25,625 bases of DNA from SFEL01 sp045603585. GTDB lineage: Bacteria > Bacillota > Clostridia > Christensenellales > CAG-138. The translations under genes were made by a program, and so were the position numbers. Location: positions 1 to 25,625 of the forward strand of contig JAZUMK010000001.1 of NCBI GenBank assembly GCA_045603585.1, given 5' to 3'. Below the pieces are notes generated by a model. That model did not search any database and was not told the origin of the DNA. It saw only the letters and a program-made list of their open reading frames with translations. Position 1 is the stretch's first letter. Each line of letters starts with the position of its first letter. Shown piece after piece: positions 6,289 to 14,316 of this stretch.

Positions 6289-7092
6289 TCAGGGACGAAG
6301 GCCCATTGCACCTTCGAGGGTAAGGGTTTCGCCGGAAAGATATTTGAAATCGGGGGAGGCAAGCATTACACACACACGGCCGATGTCCTTTTCCGTGTGC
6401 CCGAAGCGGCCCATGGGTGGCATGTGAACATTTGCTGCAAATGCTTCGGGATATGCCTGCTGGAACTGCTCCAGCTGAGCTGTCCAGGCAAGGGGGCAAA
6501 TTACGTTTACGTTGATATTGTCCGGGCCCCATTCTGTGGCGGCTACGCGGGAAAGGCCGCGGATACCCTCCTTTGCGGCGGCATAGGATGCCTGCCCCTT
6601 GTTGCCGAAGAGACCTGCGCCGGAGGCGAAGTTGATCACGGTGCCCTGGGTTTCCTTAAGGTGAGGATAGCAGGCCTTCATGTAATGGAAGGTGGAATAG
6701 AGACCGGAATAGATGGCCAGATCAAAGTTTTCCGTGGTATGGTCTGCAATGGATACGCCGGAGGCAGAGGCCTGAGCAGTGTTTATCAGCACGTCGATGC
6801 GGCCAAATTCCGCAATGGTTTTTTCGATAACGTTATTTACTATCGCTTCGTTATCTGCTCCTGCGTTTACGTCCGCCTGAACGGGAAGCACCTTTACGCC
6901 ATAGAGTCGCTCAAGCTCTTCCTTTGCATCCAGCAGCTTCTGCATGTTTCGTCCGGTGATAACTATATTGGCGCCTTCCTTGGCGTAGGCGGTGGCGATG
7001 CCGTATCCGATGGAGCCGGGAGAGCCGTCGCTGAGGGGCTTTGCCCGTCCGCCGCCGGTGATGATAACAGTTTTACCCTTCAAATATTCCAT
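6289..7092 (-). CDS. Short-chain dehydrogenase/reductase with an inserted glycine-motif loop
   Basis: This 267-residue Rossmann-fold SDR has the cofactor motif TGGG (residues 12-15), an extra ~11-residue loop (RAKPLSDGSPG), then SIGYG. INTAQ replaces the usual NNAG. The catalytic Ser is in INFASGAG and the Tyr/Lys pair in ASYAAAKEG. NITGR-like residues after strand 2 would suit NADP, but that is a guess. The C-terminus GETLTLEGAMGLRP is the usual SDR end. The ATG at 7092 has AAGGAGA 8 nt upstream. The gene stands alone between terminators, with two palindromic elements upstream. The substrate is unknown; the loop marks a subfamily rather than FabG proper. Confidence 0.88.
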   Translation of the reverse strand: MEYLKGKTVIITGGGRAKPLSDGSPGSIGYGIATAYAKEGANIVITGRNMQKLLDAKEELERLYGVKVLPVQADVNAGADNEAIVNNVIEKTIAEFGRIDVLINTAQASASGVSIADHTTENFDLAIYSGLYSTFHYMKACYPHLKETQGTVINFASGAGLFGNKGQASYAAAKEGIRGLSRVAATEWGPDNINVNVICPLAWTAQLEQFQQAYPEAFAANVHMPPMGRFGHTEKDIGRVCVMLASPDFKYLSGETLTLEGAMGLRP

Positions 7093-7166
7093 ATTATAAA
7101 TCTCCTTTCTTGGGCTTAGTTTTTGTGGCCTGCCGCGATATATTCATGGTCAGGTGAAATGATTTT

Positions 7167-7192
7167 CTTTGTTGTGACCATTTTATACAAAG
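7167..7192 (-). promoter_or_regulatory. Palindrome over a possible -10 of the dehydrogenase gene
   Basis: CTTTGT-N14-ACAAAG is a 6-bp inverted repeat. On minus it overlaps TATAAA (7187-7182), a possible -10, though no good -35 is seen. It may be an operator. Confidence 0.35.
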
Positions 7193-7207
7193 GAGAGTTT
7201 GTTTTCC

Positions 7208-7220
7208 GTGATAATATCAC
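7208..7220. promoter_or_regulatory. Perfect palindrome GTGATAATATCAC
   Basis: A 13-bp palindrome (6+1+6) sits directly beside a terminator, 116 nt upstream of the dehydrogenase ATG. It resembles CRP/FNR-type or other dimer sites, but no regulator can be named. Confidence 0.35.
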
Positions 7221-7246
7221 AAAAAGCGGCCCGAAGGCCGCTTTTT
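7221..7246. terminator. Intrinsic terminator of the Mrp gene
   Basis: An 11-bp perfect stem, AAAAAGCGGCC / GGCCGCTTTTT, with loop CGAA, lies downstream of the minus-strand stop at 7275. Confidence 0.93.
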
Positions 7247-7274
7247 AAAAGGCTTTTGTGGTGATTTTTGGTTT

Positions 7275-8099
7275 TTACAGGGAAAGTATCTTATCCACTG
7301 CGCCGGAGATGGGAACATAATCCACGGTGTCAATGCGGCCTGCATCGCATGCAGCGGCAACGGAGGGATCGATGGGCAGAGTAGCCAGAAGGGGAATGCC
7401 ATAGCCCATGGCGATGTCTTCAACATGGCTTTCGCCGAATACCTTGATCTGCTTGCCGCAATCGGGGCAGCTGAAGTAGCTCATGTTTTCCACAACGCCC
7501 AGTACGGGGATGTTCATAAGCTCTGCCATGCGAACCGCTTTTTCCACCACCATGGAAACAAGGCTCTGGGGGGAGGTGACGACGATTATGCCGTCAATGG
7601 GCAGGCTCTGGAATACGGTAAGGGGTACATCGCCGGTTCCCGGAGGCATGTCAACGAACATATAGTCAACATCCTGCCATACAACCTCTGTCCAGAACTG
7701 CTTTACAACGCCGGCAATAACGGGGCCGCGCCATACTACTGGATCGGTATCGGATTCCAGCAGCAGGTTGATGGACATAATATCAACGCCGCCGCGGCTG
7801 GTGGCAGGCAGGAGATGGTCCATGCCGTCGCCCATGGCCTTTTCGGTGATGCCGAATATTTTGGGAATGGAGGGGCCGGTTATATCAGCGTCCAGCACAG
7901 CGGCTTTTTTGCCTCTGGCGGCAACGGCGGAGGCCAGCATGGAAGTAACAAGGGACTTGCCTACGCCGCCCTTGCCGCTGACTATGCCTATTACCTTGCC
8001 AACCCGGCTGAATTCATTGAGTTGTTCTTTCTGTATTGCGTTGCGGGAAGCGCAATCGCTGTTTCCGCAGCTGCTGCAATCGTGGGTGCATTCGCTCAT
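7275..8099 (-). CDS. mrp: Mrp/NBP35-family Fe-S cluster carrier ATPase
   Basis: The 274-residue cytoplasmic P-loop ATPase loads Fe-S clusters onto target proteins. It has a cysteine cluster at the N-terminus (C4, C8, C11, C16) as in NBP35-type members, the deviant Walker A motif GKGGVGKS (residues 42-49), and DADITGPSIP. The MPPGTGD motif is typical of Mrp, and the bridging-cluster motif CPDC follows ENMSYF. The ATG at 8099 has GAAAGGCG upstream. A consensus promoter lies at 8171-8143. It is divergent from the cysteine desulfurase-ThiI operon, so sulfur donor and Fe-S carrier genes sit back to back. The family is certain; client proteins are unknown. Confidence 0.95.
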   Translation of the reverse strand: MSECTHDCSSCGNSDCASRNAIQKEQLNEFSRVGKVIGIVSGKGGVGKSLVTSMLASAVAARGKKAAVLDADITGPSIPKIFGITEKAMGDGMDHLLPATSRGGVDIMSINLLLESDTDPVVWRGPVIAGVVKQFWTEVVWQDVDYMFVDMPPGTGDVPLTVFQSLPIDGIIVVTSPQSLVSMVVEKAVRMAELMNIPVLGVVENMSYFSCPDCGKQIKVFGESHVEDIAMGYGIPLLATLPIDPSVAAACDAGRIDTVDYVPISGAVDKILSL

Positions 8100-8142
8100 G
8101 ATGATCGCCTTTCGTGTTGTAGTATTATGGTCACTGTATAGG

Positions 8143-8171
8143 ATTATAGTACCCTTTTTTGATTACGTCAA
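8143..8171 (-). promoter_or_regulatory. Promoter of mrp
   Basis: Read on minus: TTGACG (8171-8166), 17-nt spacer, TATAAT (8148-8143). The start codon is at 8099. Confidence 0.87.
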
Positions 8172-8229
8172 AGGGCGCGGCAAAAAAAGACAGCAGTTCA
8201 GCCAAATATATAAAATCTCCAGTTAAAAG

Positions 8230-8308
8230 TTGACAGATTATGTGGTAAAATATATGTTGGCATTATGGCGACGAGTCCATTGAGGTAAAATTGGACATAT
8301 ACTATAAT
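8230..8308 (+). promoter_or_regulatory. Tandem promoters of the cysteine desulfurase-thiI operon
   Basis: The proximal one is TTGAGG (8280-8285), 17-nt spacer, TATAAT (8303-8308), about 35 nt of leader before the ATG at 8350. A weaker distal candidate is TTGACA (8230-8235), 17-nt spacer, TATGTT (8253-8258). Confidence 0.75.
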
Positions 8309-8349
8309 GCGGGGATATCCCGACTATATGATATGCGGAGTAAAACATT

Positions 8350-9489
8350 ATGATATATCTTGATAACAGCGCCACAACCCCCACGATGCCCGCCGCGGCA
8401 GACAGGGCAAGGCAATACATGACAGAAGAGTTCTTCAATCCTGCGGCGGCGTATTCTCCCGCAGTAAGAGAAGAGCGTGCGGTAAACGCCGCAAGAAAAA
8501 CCGTTGCCGGCGTAATAAACGCAGCCGGTGATGAAATAATATTCACCTCCGGCGGCACCGAGAGCAACAACATGGCTATCTTCGGCGCCCTCAAGGCAAT
8601 GCGGGGAAGCGGCAGAATAATCATGGGGGCAACAGAGCATCCCTCTGTATACGAGCCCTTCAGGGGCATTGCCCAGCAGTATGACGTGCAGGAAGCTGCG
8701 GTGGACAGCACCGGCGCAATAGACCTTGCAAAGTTTGAGGAAATGATAACCCCGGATACTCGTCTGGTATCCGTAATGCAGGTGAATAACGAGGTGGGCG
8801 CAATAAACGATGCCGAGTCCATTCGCCGCATACTCAAGAAAAAAGCCCCCGATGCGCTGCTGCATATGGATGGCGTACAGGGCTATCTGAAGGTTCCCTT
8901 TGATGCAAGGCACTGCGATTTTTATTCCATCAGCGGACATAAGTTCCATGCTCCCAAGGGCGTCGGTGCGCTGTATGTGAGAAACGGCATTAAGTTTGCG
9001 GGCGGCCAGATAGGCGGCGGCCAGGAGAGAAACCTGCGCAGTGGCACCACCAATACCCCCGGAATAATGGGAATGGAAGCGGCGGTAAAGGAATATCTGG
9101 ATAACCTGAGCGTATACCGGGGCAATATGCGAAGCTGCAAGCTGCATCTTGCAAAGCTTTTGACAGAGCTTCCGGATGTGCTGATAAACGGTCCTGAGGC
9201 TGAGCTTGGCGCACCTCATATACTCAATGCATCCTTCCTTGGCGTAAGGGGCGAGGTATTGCTCCACGCGCTGGAGGAAAAGGAGATATACGTATCCACA
9301 GGCTCTGCCTGTTCTGCCCACAAGAAGGGCAAAAACCGAATACTCAACGCCATGGGCATAATCGGAGAACGGCAGGAAGGTGCGATCCGTTTCAGCTTCT
9401 GCCCCTTCAATACCATGGAGGAAATGGAAAAGACCGTTGAGGTGATCGCGTCCACCATTTCCATGCTGAGGCGCTTTAAGAGAAGATAA
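8350..9489 (+). CDS. Cysteine desulfurase (NifS/IscS family)
   Basis: The 379-residue PLP enzyme removes sulfur from cysteine and passes it on as persulfide. It opens with IYLDNSATTP. The PLP lysine is K198 in SGHKFHAPKG, the cofactor-contacting histidine lies in GATEHPS, and the catalytic cysteine is C321 in STGSACSAHKKG. Length and motif order fit the NifS-type class I desulfurases. The gene precedes thiI by 68 nt in the same orientation, the common Firmicutes arrangement in which a dedicated desulfurase feeds ThiI. No IscU-type scaffold is adjacent, so tRNA thiolation is a likelier role than bulk Fe-S assembly. Confidence 0.95.
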   Translation: MIYLDNSATTPTMPAAADRARQYMTEEFFNPAAAYSPAVREERAVNAARKTVAGVINAAGDEIIFTSGGTESNNMAIFGALKAMRGSGRIIMGATEHPSVYEPFRGIAQQYDVQEAAVDSTGAIDLAKFEEMITPDTRLVSVMQVNNEVGAINDAESIRRILKKKAPDALLHMDGVQGYLKVPFDARHCDFYSISGHKFHAPKGVGALYVRNGIKFAGGQIGGGQERNLRSGTTNTPGIMGMEAAVKEYLDNLSVYRGNMRSCKLHLAKLLTELPDVLINGPEAELGAPHILNASFLGVRGEVLLHALEEKEIYVSTGSACSAHKKGKNRILNAMGIIGERQEGAIRFSFCPFNTMEEMEKTVEVIASTISMLRRFKRR

Positions 9490-9507
9490 TAAACAATCAA
9501 ACCGAGT

Positions 9508-9537
9508 CCGTCCCGCCAAAGGACAAAGGCGGGGCGG
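9508..9537 (+). other. Intercistronic GC-rich hairpin
   Basis: CCGTCCCGCC / GGCGGGGCGG forms a 10-bp stem (one G-U) with a 10-nt loop and no T run. It lies between the desulfurase and thiI, and is more likely an mRNA stability or processing element than a terminator. Confidence 0.5.
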
Positions 9538-9557
9538 CATTTACAGGAGGATATAAA

Positions 9558-10754
9558 ATGGAACAGGTATTGCTGGTACGCTATGGCGAAATACACCTAA
9601 AGGGCCTTAACCGCCCCTTTTTTGAGCGCAAGCTGATAGATGGCATAAAGTGCGCCCTTATTGACATGCAGCCTACCGTACGCATTGAGCAGGGCCGCAT
9701 ATTCGTATGGGGCATAAGTGCGGAACAGAGGGATGAGGCTGTGGACAGGCTTACCCGCGTATTTGGCATTCATTCCATCAGCCCTGCCGTGGCTGTGGAA
9801 AAGGACTGGAACGCCATCGTTGAGGCTGCAAAGAGCCAGATGGCCCGCACCATTGGCGACAGGGAAAAAGTGACTTTCAAGTGCTTCTCCCGCAGGGCTG
9901 ATAAGCGCTTCCCCATGAACAGCGAACAGATAAACCGTGAGCTGGGTCATGAGCTGCTTCTTGCCTTTCCTCAGCTCAGCGTTGACGTACATGCTCCCCA
10001 GATCAAGGTTTGTACTGAGGTTCGCGAGAAGGCATATCTGTATTCCGATGAGATCATGGGCGCAGGCGGCATGCCCACCGGCACCGCAGGCCGTGCGGCT
10101 CTGCTGATTTCCGGCGGTATTGACAGCCCTGTTGCAGGTTATCTTATGGCACGCCGCGGCCTTGAGCTTTCCGCAGTGCATTTCTTCAGCTATCCCTATA
10201 CCAGTGAGAGGGCAAAGGATAAGGTAATCGAGCTTGCCCGTCTGGTATCCAGATATTCCGGCCCTGTAAGGCTGCATCTTGTTCCTTTTACGGATATCCA
10301 GCTTGCCATTTATGAGCAGTGTCCGCCCAAGGAAACCACGGTGCTTATGCGCAGGCTTATGATGCGTATAGCGGAAATGTGGGCCCGCGAGGACGGCGCC
10401 CTTGCCCTTATCACAGGCGAGGCCCTTGGACAGGTTGCCAGCCAGACCCTTGAGAGCCTCTGCGTAACGGATGATGCGGTATCCATGCCGGTATTCCGTC
10501 CCCTTATCGGCTTTGATAAGGAGGATATAGTGACAATCGCCAAGAAGATCGATACCTTCCAGACATCCATTTTGCCTTATGAGGATTGCTGCACCGTATT
10601 TGTGCCTCAGCATCCCGTAACCAAGCCCAAGGTCGAGGATCTTCGCAAGAGCGAAGCCATGGTGGACTTTACCGATATGGTCGCCAAGGCTATGGAGAAT
10701 ACCGAGACCCTTATTGTGTCCCAGACCGGCGCAGTACCCAGGGAGAAAAATTAA
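9558..10754 (+). CDS. thiI: tRNA 4-thiouridine synthetase ThiI
   Basis: The 398-residue enzyme adenylates U8 of tRNA and inserts sulfur. It begins with the ferredoxin-like segment LLVRYGEIHLKGLNR, followed by the THUMP domain (to about residue 165). The PP-loop ATPase signature is ISGGIDSPVAGYLMA (S185-P191). A conserved cysteine lies in the YEDCCTVFVP segment. There is no C-terminal rhodanese domain, as in most Firmicutes and unlike E. coli, so sulfur would arrive directly from the upstream desulfurase. GGAGG lies 8 nt before the ATG at 9558. Confidence in the family is very high. Confidence 0.97.
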   Translation: MEQVLLVRYGEIHLKGLNRPFFERKLIDGIKCALIDMQPTVRIEQGRIFVWGISAEQRDEAVDRLTRVFGIHSISPAVAVEKDWNAIVEAAKSQMARTIGDREKVTFKCFSRRADKRFPMNSEQINRELGHELLLAFPQLSVDVHAPQIKVCTEVREKAYLYSDEIMGAGGMPTGTAGRAALLISGGIDSPVAGYLMARRGLELSAVHFFSYPYTSERAKDKVIELARLVSRYSGPVRLHLVPFTDIQLAIYEQCPPKETTVLMRRLMMRIAEMWAREDGALALITGEALGQVASQTLESLCVTDDAVSMPVFRPLIGFDKEDIVTIAKKIDTFQTSILPYEDCCTVFVPQHPVTKPKVEDLRKSEAMVDFTDMVAKAMENTETLIVSQTGAVPREKN

Positions 10755-10801
10755 GCTTTAAATTTCTTAACCTTTTATTTACAGAACTGAAAGCAATGTG
10801 G

Positions 10802-10814
10802 TGGTATAATACCA
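10802..10814 (+). promoter_or_regulatory. Extended -10 promoter inside a palindrome
   Basis: TGG-TATAAT (10802-10810) is an extended -10; no good -35 lies 17 nt upstream. The -10 lies inside the perfect palindrome TGGTATAATACCA (10802-10814), which could be an operator. It drives the lipoprotein gene at 10845. Confidence 0.55.
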
Positions 10815-10844
10815 TCAGGAAAATGACGAAAGGAGAAACCGGAC

Positions 10845-11900
10845 ATGATAAAGCTGTGTATGGCGCTTACTGCCTGCTTTATGCTGTTTACCACAGGATG
10901 TAGTACCGCTGCGGATACTGAAGCGTACAGCGCAGAGCCTGTCCGGCATGTTTCCTCCACCGTTGCAGAAGTTACCGTAGAACAGATAATCAACGAATAC
11001 AATTCTTCCCGCAAGGCGGTTGCGCTGCCTGTGGAGGAGGACGATGTCTATGCGCCGCTGGCAGTAGTGCGCTGCGTATGTCAGATCGGTGACAGTTATA
11101 TTATTTTCCCCAGGGTGGAAGGCGAAGCGGGCGAAACCATAAACTCTGCGATCTGCTCCGCTGTGGCAGGCAGGGCAGAACAGCTTGGCTTACCTGTATT
11201 TGCGGATTACCGGGTGGAGTACAATCGCAACGGCATATTCTCCATACGGATGTTCCTGTACGATATGTATGGGGAGGGCGACGTCTGTATAGATTGTGTA
11301 CCCCTTACCTTCAACAGCGAAACGGGCGGACTTTATCGCATCAGCGACTTTTTTGACAGCGAAAATCAAAACTGGAGAGGCCGCATACCGGATATCATTA
11401 CCGCTCAGGCGGCGGACTGCCAGATGGTGCTGCTGAGCGATATTATGCCCATAGCGGATGACAGGCCTTTTTACATTACCGACGAGGCCGTGGTCATAAT
11501 GTACGACCTGTATGAGATTTCAACCTATGAAGCGGGCGAGCCCGAGTTTGAAATAGCGGTGGATGATATTGCAGAATGTCTTGACGATACCAGCGTGCTC
11601 AATGTAATGCTGCCGCAGCCGGAGGAACAGATACAGCCCGCAGAAGGCGAGCTGCTGACTGAAGAACCCATTGAGCAGCAGCCGGAACAGACTGAAAACA
11701 CCGTGGATCCTGATAATACAGAGCTGCCGGAAAATACCGGGAATGCCGAAAATACGGAAAATACGGAAGGTGAAGATTCAGAGGGAGCAGCAGAGGAACT
11801 TCCCGAAGATAATCTTCAGCAAGAGACGGAGCAGGGCGAAGATGCGCCTGCGGTAATATCCGAACAAGAGGAAACGACACAGACGGAGGAGCTCCAATGA
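10845..11900 (+). CDS. Lipoprotein with DUF3298-like domain and acidic repeat tail
   Basis: The 351-residue protein has a lipoprotein-type signal ending LFTTGC (C19; the -3 residue is Thr, so the lipobox is imperfect). Residues ~55-250 match the DUF4163/DUF3298 pattern seen in RsiV-like and PdaC-like proteins: a strand RVEYNRNGIFSIRMFLY, PLTFNSETGGLYRISDFF, then PFYITDEAVVIMYDLYEIS and FEIAVDDI. From about residue 255 the chain becomes a low-complexity Glu/Thr/Pro/Asn/Gln tail with repeated ENTEN units, likely an extended spacer. AAAGGAG precedes the ATG. Its TGA overlaps the ATG of the next gene, so the two are translationally coupled. It would sit on the outer face of the membrane; the role is unknown. 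Confidence 0.75.
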   Translation: MIKLCMALTACFMLFTTGCSTAADTEAYSAEPVRHVSSTVAEVTVEQIINEYNSSRKAVALPVEEDDVYAPLAVVRCVCQIGDSYIIFPRVEGEAGETINSAICSAVAGRAEQLGLPVFADYRVEYNRNGIFSIRMFLYDMYGEGDVCIDCVPLTFNSETGGLYRISDFFDSENQNWRGRIPDIITAQAADCQMVLLSDIMPIADDRPFYITDEAVVIMYDLYEISTYEAGEPEFEIAVDDIAECLDDTSVLNVMLPQPEEQIQPAEGELLTEEPIEQQPEQTENTVDPDNTELPENTGNAENTENTEGEDSEGAAEELPEDNLQQETEQGEDAPAVISEQEETTQTEELQ

Positions 11901-12142
11901 GGTGCAGCTGCAAGGCCTGCGGAACCTATATGATACAAAGCGAAAAGGGATTGCTCAGCGGCTGTAAATGTCCCGAATGCGGCAACGGCTGCAGGGATTG
12001 CATGGGAAGCGTGGAAGCTCCACTTACTCCCGATCAGCTGAGAAACAGATTCGCGGGAGCGGATTTCACTTCTTTTTCCGCGCAGCCCCCGGAGCCTCCC
12101 GAGTGGGCCGAGAGAACAAAGGAGTGGCAGAAAATGCTGTAA
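11897..12142 (+). CDS. Eight-cysteine zinc-ribbon-like mini-protein
   Basis: The 81-residue product begins with two cysteine clusters: C3, C5, C8 and C23, C25, C28, C32, C35. The CPECGNGCRDC segment is a typical metal knuckle. The set could hold two zinc ions. The rest is Pro/Glu-rich and ends EWAERTKEWQKML, a probable short helix. Its ATG overlaps the TGA of the lipoprotein gene (ATGA), with GGAGGAG upstream, so it is coupled to it. A terminator follows at 12169. I do not recognise a family; the pairing of an exported lipoprotein with a cytoplasmic metal protein is unexplained. Confidence 0.75.
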   Translation: MRCSCKACGTYMIQSEKGLLSGCKCPECGNGCRDCMGSVEAPLTPDQLRNRFAGADFTSFSAQPPEPPEWAERTKEWQKML

Positions 12143-12168
12143 AACAAGCAAAATATACAAGCAACAGC

Positions 12169-12197
12169 AAGAACCATCAAAAAATGATGGTTCTTTT
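12169..12197 (+). terminator. Intrinsic terminator
   Basis: An 11-bp perfect stem, AAGAACCATCA / TGATGGTTCTT, and a short T run end the lipoprotein operon. Confidence 0.9.
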
Positions 12198-12253
12198 GTT
12201 ATCACCATACGGTGAAGATATGCTTTTTGTGTTATACTATTAATGCAGTGATA

Positions 12254-12532
12254 TTAAAAGCCTGTTTCCTGCTTCAGCTGCTGCATCTTCTGGCGGGTAG
12301 ACTGCACGTCGTTCTGCTGAGCCTTTTTGGTTTCGTACATCTGGCGGTTTTTCATCTGCTCAAATACGGCGTACTGATCGGCGGAGCATTCCGTCATGTT
12401 GTTCAGCAGCAGTTGCCTCAGGTTTTGGCAGGAGGATTCCGTGATGTTTCCCGCGTAATCCTTGGCAAGCTCTTTTTCGGTGGAGAGGATATCGCTGAGT
12501 ATTTCCTGCTTTGTCATTGTGGTGTTTGTCAT
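12254..12532 (-). CDS. Spore coat protein F-like (coat F domain)
   Basis: The 92-residue all-helical protein has the coat-F pattern: an opening helix TKQEILSDILSTEKELAKDY, then TESSCQNLRQLLLNNMTECSADQYAVFEQMKNRQMYE, and a Gln-rich tail. CotF-type proteins are spore coat components made in the mother cell. GGAGG lies 8 nt before the ATG at 12532. It follows the related gene at 12545 by 12 nt on the same strand, so the two are one operon. This is among the best evidence that the organism sporulates. Confidence in the domain is high; the exact role in the coat is unknown. Confidence 0.85.
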   Translation of the reverse strand: MTNTTMTKQEILSDILSTEKELAKDYAGNITESSCQNLRQLLLNNMTECSADQYAVFEQMKNRQMYETKKAQQNDVQSTRQKMQQLKQETGF

Positions 12533-12544
12533 AGGGTGCCTCCT

Positions 12545-12811
12545 TTACTGATGGCTGTCCAGATAGTTCTGCAGGGCGTCAAAATGCTGCTTGTGATGCT
12601 GGGCAAAGGAGCAGGCCATATCCTTAAGGGGCTGTTCATCCAGCATTTCGGAATAGATTTTGCATTTTTTATAGGCCAGTGCCTCGTGGAACATTTCGTC
12701 CTTGAGAATATCAAGGTTTTTTGCATCGATGGCTGCCGATGCTTCAGTGGAAAAATTCTTGGGGTCGGTCTGCTTCATAAATTCGCTGGCGCTGCTGCTG
12801 TTTTGTGTCAT
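12545..12811 (-). CDS. Helical coat-associated protein, partner of the CotF-like protein
   Basis: The 88-residue protein is predicted to be helical (STEASAAIDAKNLDILKDEM, then HEALAYKKCKIYSEMLD and CSFAQHHKQHFDALQNYL). It resembles the ferritin-like/coat-F group in its alternating helices and its Tyr/Gln/His-rich composition, but lacks a clear metal-binding set. GGAGG lies upstream of the ATG at 12811. It is first in a two-gene operon with the CotF-like gene. CATACTA in its leader could be a sporulation-sigma -10, but no matching -35 is clear. I infer a spore coat role mainly from the neighbour. Confidence 0.7.
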   Translation of the reverse strand: MTQNSSSASEFMKQTDPKNFSTEASAAIDAKNLDILKDEMFHEALAYKKCKIYSEMLDEQPLKDMACSFAQHHKQHFDALQNYLDSHQ

Positions 12812-12899
12812 TTTTTACCTCCGTTGCTTTTATTTTTGCGGGGCTCCCGCCTGCTTAGTATGGTACGGATGGATTCAATAATTACTGTGAGGAGTACGG

Positions 12900-13409
12900 A
12901 TGAAAAAGAAAAAAATAGGAAAATCCGCATTGGACTGTGCCTTTGATTACCTTACTGCCAAGCCGCGTACCGTTCGGGAAATGGAAAACAAGCTGGATTC
13001 ATTGGACTACGGCGACTATGAAGTGTATGCCGCAGTGGAGCGGCTCAAGGAGCTGGGCTATCTCAATGATGAAAAATACGCTGCGGACTTTGTCAGCAGC
13101 CGCCTTGCCACCAAGCCCATAAGCAGAAGAAAACTTAGAGAGCAGCTGTATTCCCATCACCTCAGCAAGGAGGATATTGAAACCGCCCTTGAGCTGGTGA
13201 CCGACGATATAGAGCGCAAAAACGCAGCAGCAGTTGCGGAGAAATTCTACGATCAGTTTTCCGGCCTTGAGGAGGAGCAGCGCAAGCAGCGCACCATGCG
13301 CAGGCTTATGGGCCGCGGCTACGATTTTTACCTTGTGAGGGAAAGCGTGGAGGCGGTGATAGGCGCTGTGGAATACGTTGAGGAATGGGAAGAGGATGAC
13401 GAGGAATAG
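12900..13409 (+). CDS. recX: Regulatory protein RecX
   Basis: The 169-residue protein is made of three-helix repeats typical of RecX, which binds RecA filaments and modulates recombination. Recognisable segments are ALDCAFDYLTAKPRTVREMENKL, VERLKELGYLNDEKYAADFV, SRRKLREQL and RRLMGRGYDFYLVRESVE. The tail is acidic (EEWEEDDEE). GAGGAG lies just upstream of the ATG at 12900. recA is not in this window. It is divergent from the coat genes and 10 nt before the P1 peptidase, so it probably leads that operon. Confidence 0.92.
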   Translation: MKKKKIGKSALDCAFDYLTAKPRTVREMENKLDSLDYGDYEVYAAVERLKELGYLNDEKYAADFVSSRLATKPISRRKLREQLYSHHLSKEDIETALELVTDDIERKNAAAVAEKFYDQFSGLEEEQRKQRTMRRLMGRGYDFYLVRESVEAVIGAVEYVEEWEEDDEE

Positions 13410-13419
13410 GGAGGAACAA

Positions 13420-14316
13420 ATGGGAAGCATAACGGATATCAAAGGCATTGAAGTAGGCCATTATACGGATAAGCAGGCAAGAACAGGCTGCACTGTTGTA
13501 ATGTGCAGAAACGGAGCCGTGGGCGGTGTGGATGTTCGCGGCAGCGCCCCCGGTACAAGGGAAACCGACCTTATGCGGGGATATAATTCCGTTGAAAGGA
13601 TTCAGGCTGTCATGCTTTCCGGCGGCAGCGCCTATGGCCTTGATGCGGCATCCGGCGCAATGCAGTACCTTGAGGAGCAGGGATTGGGCGAAAACGTAGG
13701 TGTGGGCGTTGTTCCCATCGTTCCCGGCGCGGTAATATTCGATCTTGCGGTGGGCGATCCCAAAACCCGCCCCGGCAAGGCTGAGGGATATGCCGCCTGC
13801 CTCAATGCGGCGGACAGCACTCCTGTAGGTCCCGTTGGCGCAGGAGCAGGCGCAACCGTATCCAAGGCATTCGGCATGGAGCATGCGGTAAACAGCGGCG
13901 TGGGCACAGCCTGCGTTGAGCTGGAGGGGGGTGTAAAGGTTGGCGCAATCGCAGTCGTAAACGCACTGGGGGATATTTATGACCCGGCCACAGGTGAGCT
14001 TGTGGCGGCGGCAAATATAGGCGGCAAGCTGACCCCCTGCATGGAATCTCCCGCCCTTGGACAGGCATCCTTCGGCAATACTACCATAGGCGTTGTTGCC
14101 ACCAATGCAAAGCTTACTCGCGAGGAGGCAAACAAGCTTGCGGCGATGGCCCATGACGGTCTTGCAATGGCAATACGCCCCGTACATACCTCTCTTGACG
14201 GGGATACCTTCTTTGCAATGTCCACAGGAGAGCTGGAATATCCGCTGCTGCCTGTGCTTATTGCAGGCGTGAGAGCGGTATCCATGGCGGTATTGGATGC
14301 GGTGAGGAACGCCTGA
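13420..14316 (+). CDS. P1-family (DmpA/BapA-like) self-processing peptidase
   Basis: The 298-residue protein belongs to the P1 family of N-terminal-nucleophile aminopeptidases. The opening ITDIKGIEVGHYTD, the Gly-rich GGSAYGLDAA and the GNTTIGVVATNA segment are hallmarks. The family is known to cut itself before a Ser/Thr, which then acts as nucleophile; here the likely site is N220/T221. Known members remove D- or beta-amino acids from peptides; the substrate here is unknown. I start at the ATG at 13420, behind GGGAGG; an upstream frame start overlaps recX. The stop overlaps the acpS start (TGATG). Confidence 0.9.
   Translation: MGSITDIKGIEVGHYTDKQARTGCTVVMCRNGAVGGVDVRGSAPGTRETDLMRGYNSVERIQAVMLSGGSAYGLDAASGAMQYLEEQGLGENVGVGVVPIVPGAVIFDLAVGDPKTRPGKAEGYAACLNAADSTPVGPVGAGAGATVSKAFGMEHAVNSGVGTACVELEGGVKVGAIAVVNALGDIYDPATGELVAAANIGGKLTPCMESPALGQASFGNTTIGVVATNAKLTREEANKLAAMAHDGLAMAIRPVHTSLDGDTFFAMSTGELEYPLLPVLIAGVRAVSMAVLDAVRNA

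Noticed and set aside
12835..12855. GCGGG-GCT-CCCGC hairpin as a terminator
   Set aside because: On neither strand is the stem followed by a T run; it lies in the leader of the coat genes.
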